The notes beneath the pieces were generated by a model. The model saw only the letters and a program-made list of their open reading frames with translations, was not told the DNA's origin and made no database searches. A DNA stretch of 64,000 bases from Bacteroides uniformis (GTDB lineage: Bacteria > Bacteroidota > Bacteroidia > Bacteroidales > Bacteroidaceae). The first letter of the stretch is position 1. Each line of letters starts with the position of its first letter. Below are positions 63,012 to 64,000 of this stretch, piece after piece. Position numbers and translations under genes: made by a program. Location of the stretch: positions 1,191,501-1,255,500 of the forward strand of contig NZ_CP102263.1 of NCBI RefSeq assembly GCF_025147485.1, in the 5' to 3' direction.

Positions 63012-64000
63012 TTATTTCATAATGTGGTTTATTAATTCTTCCGGTGAAAGAGGTGTGATACCAAAAATATAGCTTTGACCAGACTGAAATGGTTCAGTCA
63101 GTTCAAAGTTCTCATAAGCGATACCACCAGGTATCGGAGATTTACTTGCCCAATAAGTATAACGACCATTCACAACTCCTTCTAACTCATTACTTGGATT
63201 GGAACAATACCAATATTGCGTTGCTTTTTTACCAGTATATTTCCAATGTGTATGTGTATCTTCAGCATATACAGCTTTTGTAGGGTCTTTCTCATCAGGT
63301 GACGCTATAAACCATACACCTCCATTTTTATCTTTTATCATTTCTGCCACTGGAGTATGGTTATGTTCTGTGAAATTAGAATCTTTATAGCTCGGCCATA
63401 ATTGGCCGGCTTCTTTCGTTTTACCATCTGCGAGATGTAATGTCCTAAGTCTTGCTTTGTTTCCCATAGTAGCTGTGAGTATAAAACGATTTAGCTCATC
63501 TGATTCTTCCGTGGTATACGTAGTTAATTCAAACTCATAAGGCTTTCCTTCTGTGAATTTAGTCCGGACATAAATATCCGCACCATTATCAAAAGTTTCA
63601 CAAAAGAAATACACAGTAAGTGTTTCAACTCCATTTTCCTTTGCTATTACTCCGTGAGCTGGATAATATTGATTTGGGAATGAGGGAGCTTCAGGAGTAT
63701 TCCCACTCCAAAAACGTTTTCCACGAACATTATCAAGTTGACTCCATTCCAATTCTGAGAGCCCCCTATTATTTTTTGCTTTATCAATTGGTTCAAAAGC
63801 AATGAAATTGGTAACAACAAATTCATCATGTTCTAAATAAGGTGTATAGATACGAATTAGCCCACGTGGACCTCCTAATGGAGCAATTCCTATTCGGATA
63901 CCATTTGCAAATCCCCAAATGGGTTGTGCTTTTGTATTTTGAGCAGGTTGTAACCATATTCCATTTTTTTCCGGAGTTGCTAAAGTTTCCGGAGCTATTT
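63012..64000 (-). CDS. unrecognised exported or surface protein, C-terminal part (cut by window edge)
   Basis: The frame is open to the right edge, 329 codons visible; a shorter start at 63752 (TTG) is only an apparent start because homologous-looking sequence continues upstream (IWGFANGIRIGIAPLGGPRG, LIRIYTPYLEHDEFVVTNFI). The protein is beta-rich and Trp/Tyr-rich, with AT-rich codon use like susC. No family is recognised. Its position in the polysaccharide locus suggests a carbohydrate-active or binding role, without proof. It ends 250 bases before the kinase remnant. Confidence 0.6.
   Translation of the reverse strand, partial: IAPETLATPEKNGIWLQPAQNTKAQPIWGFANGIRIGIAPLGGPRGLIRIYTPYLEHDEFVVTNFIAFEPIDKAKNNRGLSELEWSQLDNVRGKRFWSGNTPEAPSFPNQYYPAHGVIAKENGVETLTVYFFCETFDNGADIYVRTKFTEGKPYEFELTTYTTEESDELNRFILTATMGNKARLRTLHLADGKTKEAGQLWPSYKDSNFTEHNHTPVAEMIKDKNGGVWFIASPDEKDPTKAVYAEDTHTHWKYTGKKATQYWYCSNPSNELEGVVNGRYTYWASKSPIPGGIAYENFELTEPFQSGQSYIFGITPLSPEELINHIMK

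Noticed and set aside
63647..63829. Separate small gene near the right edge
   Set aside because: It overlaps the long open frame running to the window edge, which has consistent composition.

Overview
The window is a chromosomal segment of a Bacteroides-type gut bacterium. The evidence is a SusC/SusD polysaccharide locus, many Bacteroidales families (DUF3098, DUF3836, DUF4270, DUF4294, DUF4907, DUF3857, SulP, YitT), lipoproteins with short lipoboxes, and the Bacteroides -7 promoter element TAnnTTTG in front of many genes. That element also settles several start codons. No rRNA, tRNA, CRISPR array, prophage or transposase was seen.

Layout. 1-2.6 kb: envelope block uppP (cut by the left edge), a DUF3098 protein, ftsX and a methyltransferase. 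2.9-7.3 kb: a small secreted DUF3836 protein, miaB, a membrane-anchored Pro-rich protein and an acetyl-CoA hydrolase/CoA-transferase. 7.7-14.6 kb: a complete RND efflux operon (adaptor, pump, outer-membrane factor) with a divergent AraC regulator. 14.7-24.8 kb: PBP4-type dacB, an atypical M1 peptidase, DUF2007 protein, lpdA, a lipoprotein, and a surface cluster of DUF4907, kelch, DUF4270 and outer-membrane protein genes. 24.9-28.8 kb: a signalling cluster with a LytTR protein whose receiver has lost its phospho-acceptor, a PH-like membrane protein, a free-standing HTH protein, and a membrane TPR regulator carrying the same HTH. 28.9-34.5 kb: nadB and two transglutaminase-like DUF3857 paralogs, one without the catalytic triad. 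34.7-45.1 kb: rubrerythrin, SulP transporter, a secreted nuclease, flavin reductase, radical SAM protein, an HhH outer-membrane protein, DUF4294, DUF5131, YitT and an rRNA/tRNA methyltransferase. 45.5-52.4 kb: nadA, then leuS-yitT-rdgB on the minus strand, then an EamA transporter.

52.4-64 kb is a polysaccharide utilisation locus read right to left: GH172 (DUF2961), SusC, SusD, GH97, GH183-like (DUF4185). GH172 and GH183 are the two families known to contain exo- and endo-acting D-arabinan hydrolases, so D-arabinan or another D-arabinofuranoside is a reasonable substrate guess. A ribulokinase remnant lacking its N-terminal half lies upstream. Base composition alternates sharply gene by gene, which suggests mosaic assembly.

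The most unusual sequence-level signal is a set of seven intergenic arrays with unrelated cores but the same 22-bp phasing (2756, 7360, 14645, 24820, 34528, 44442 and 51321). Three are copies of one 68-bp element with inverted ends, and one is a 33-bp perfect inverted repeat. Two promoter-to-terminator units without a credible gene (about 5163-5239 and 51109-51238) are candidate small RNAs.
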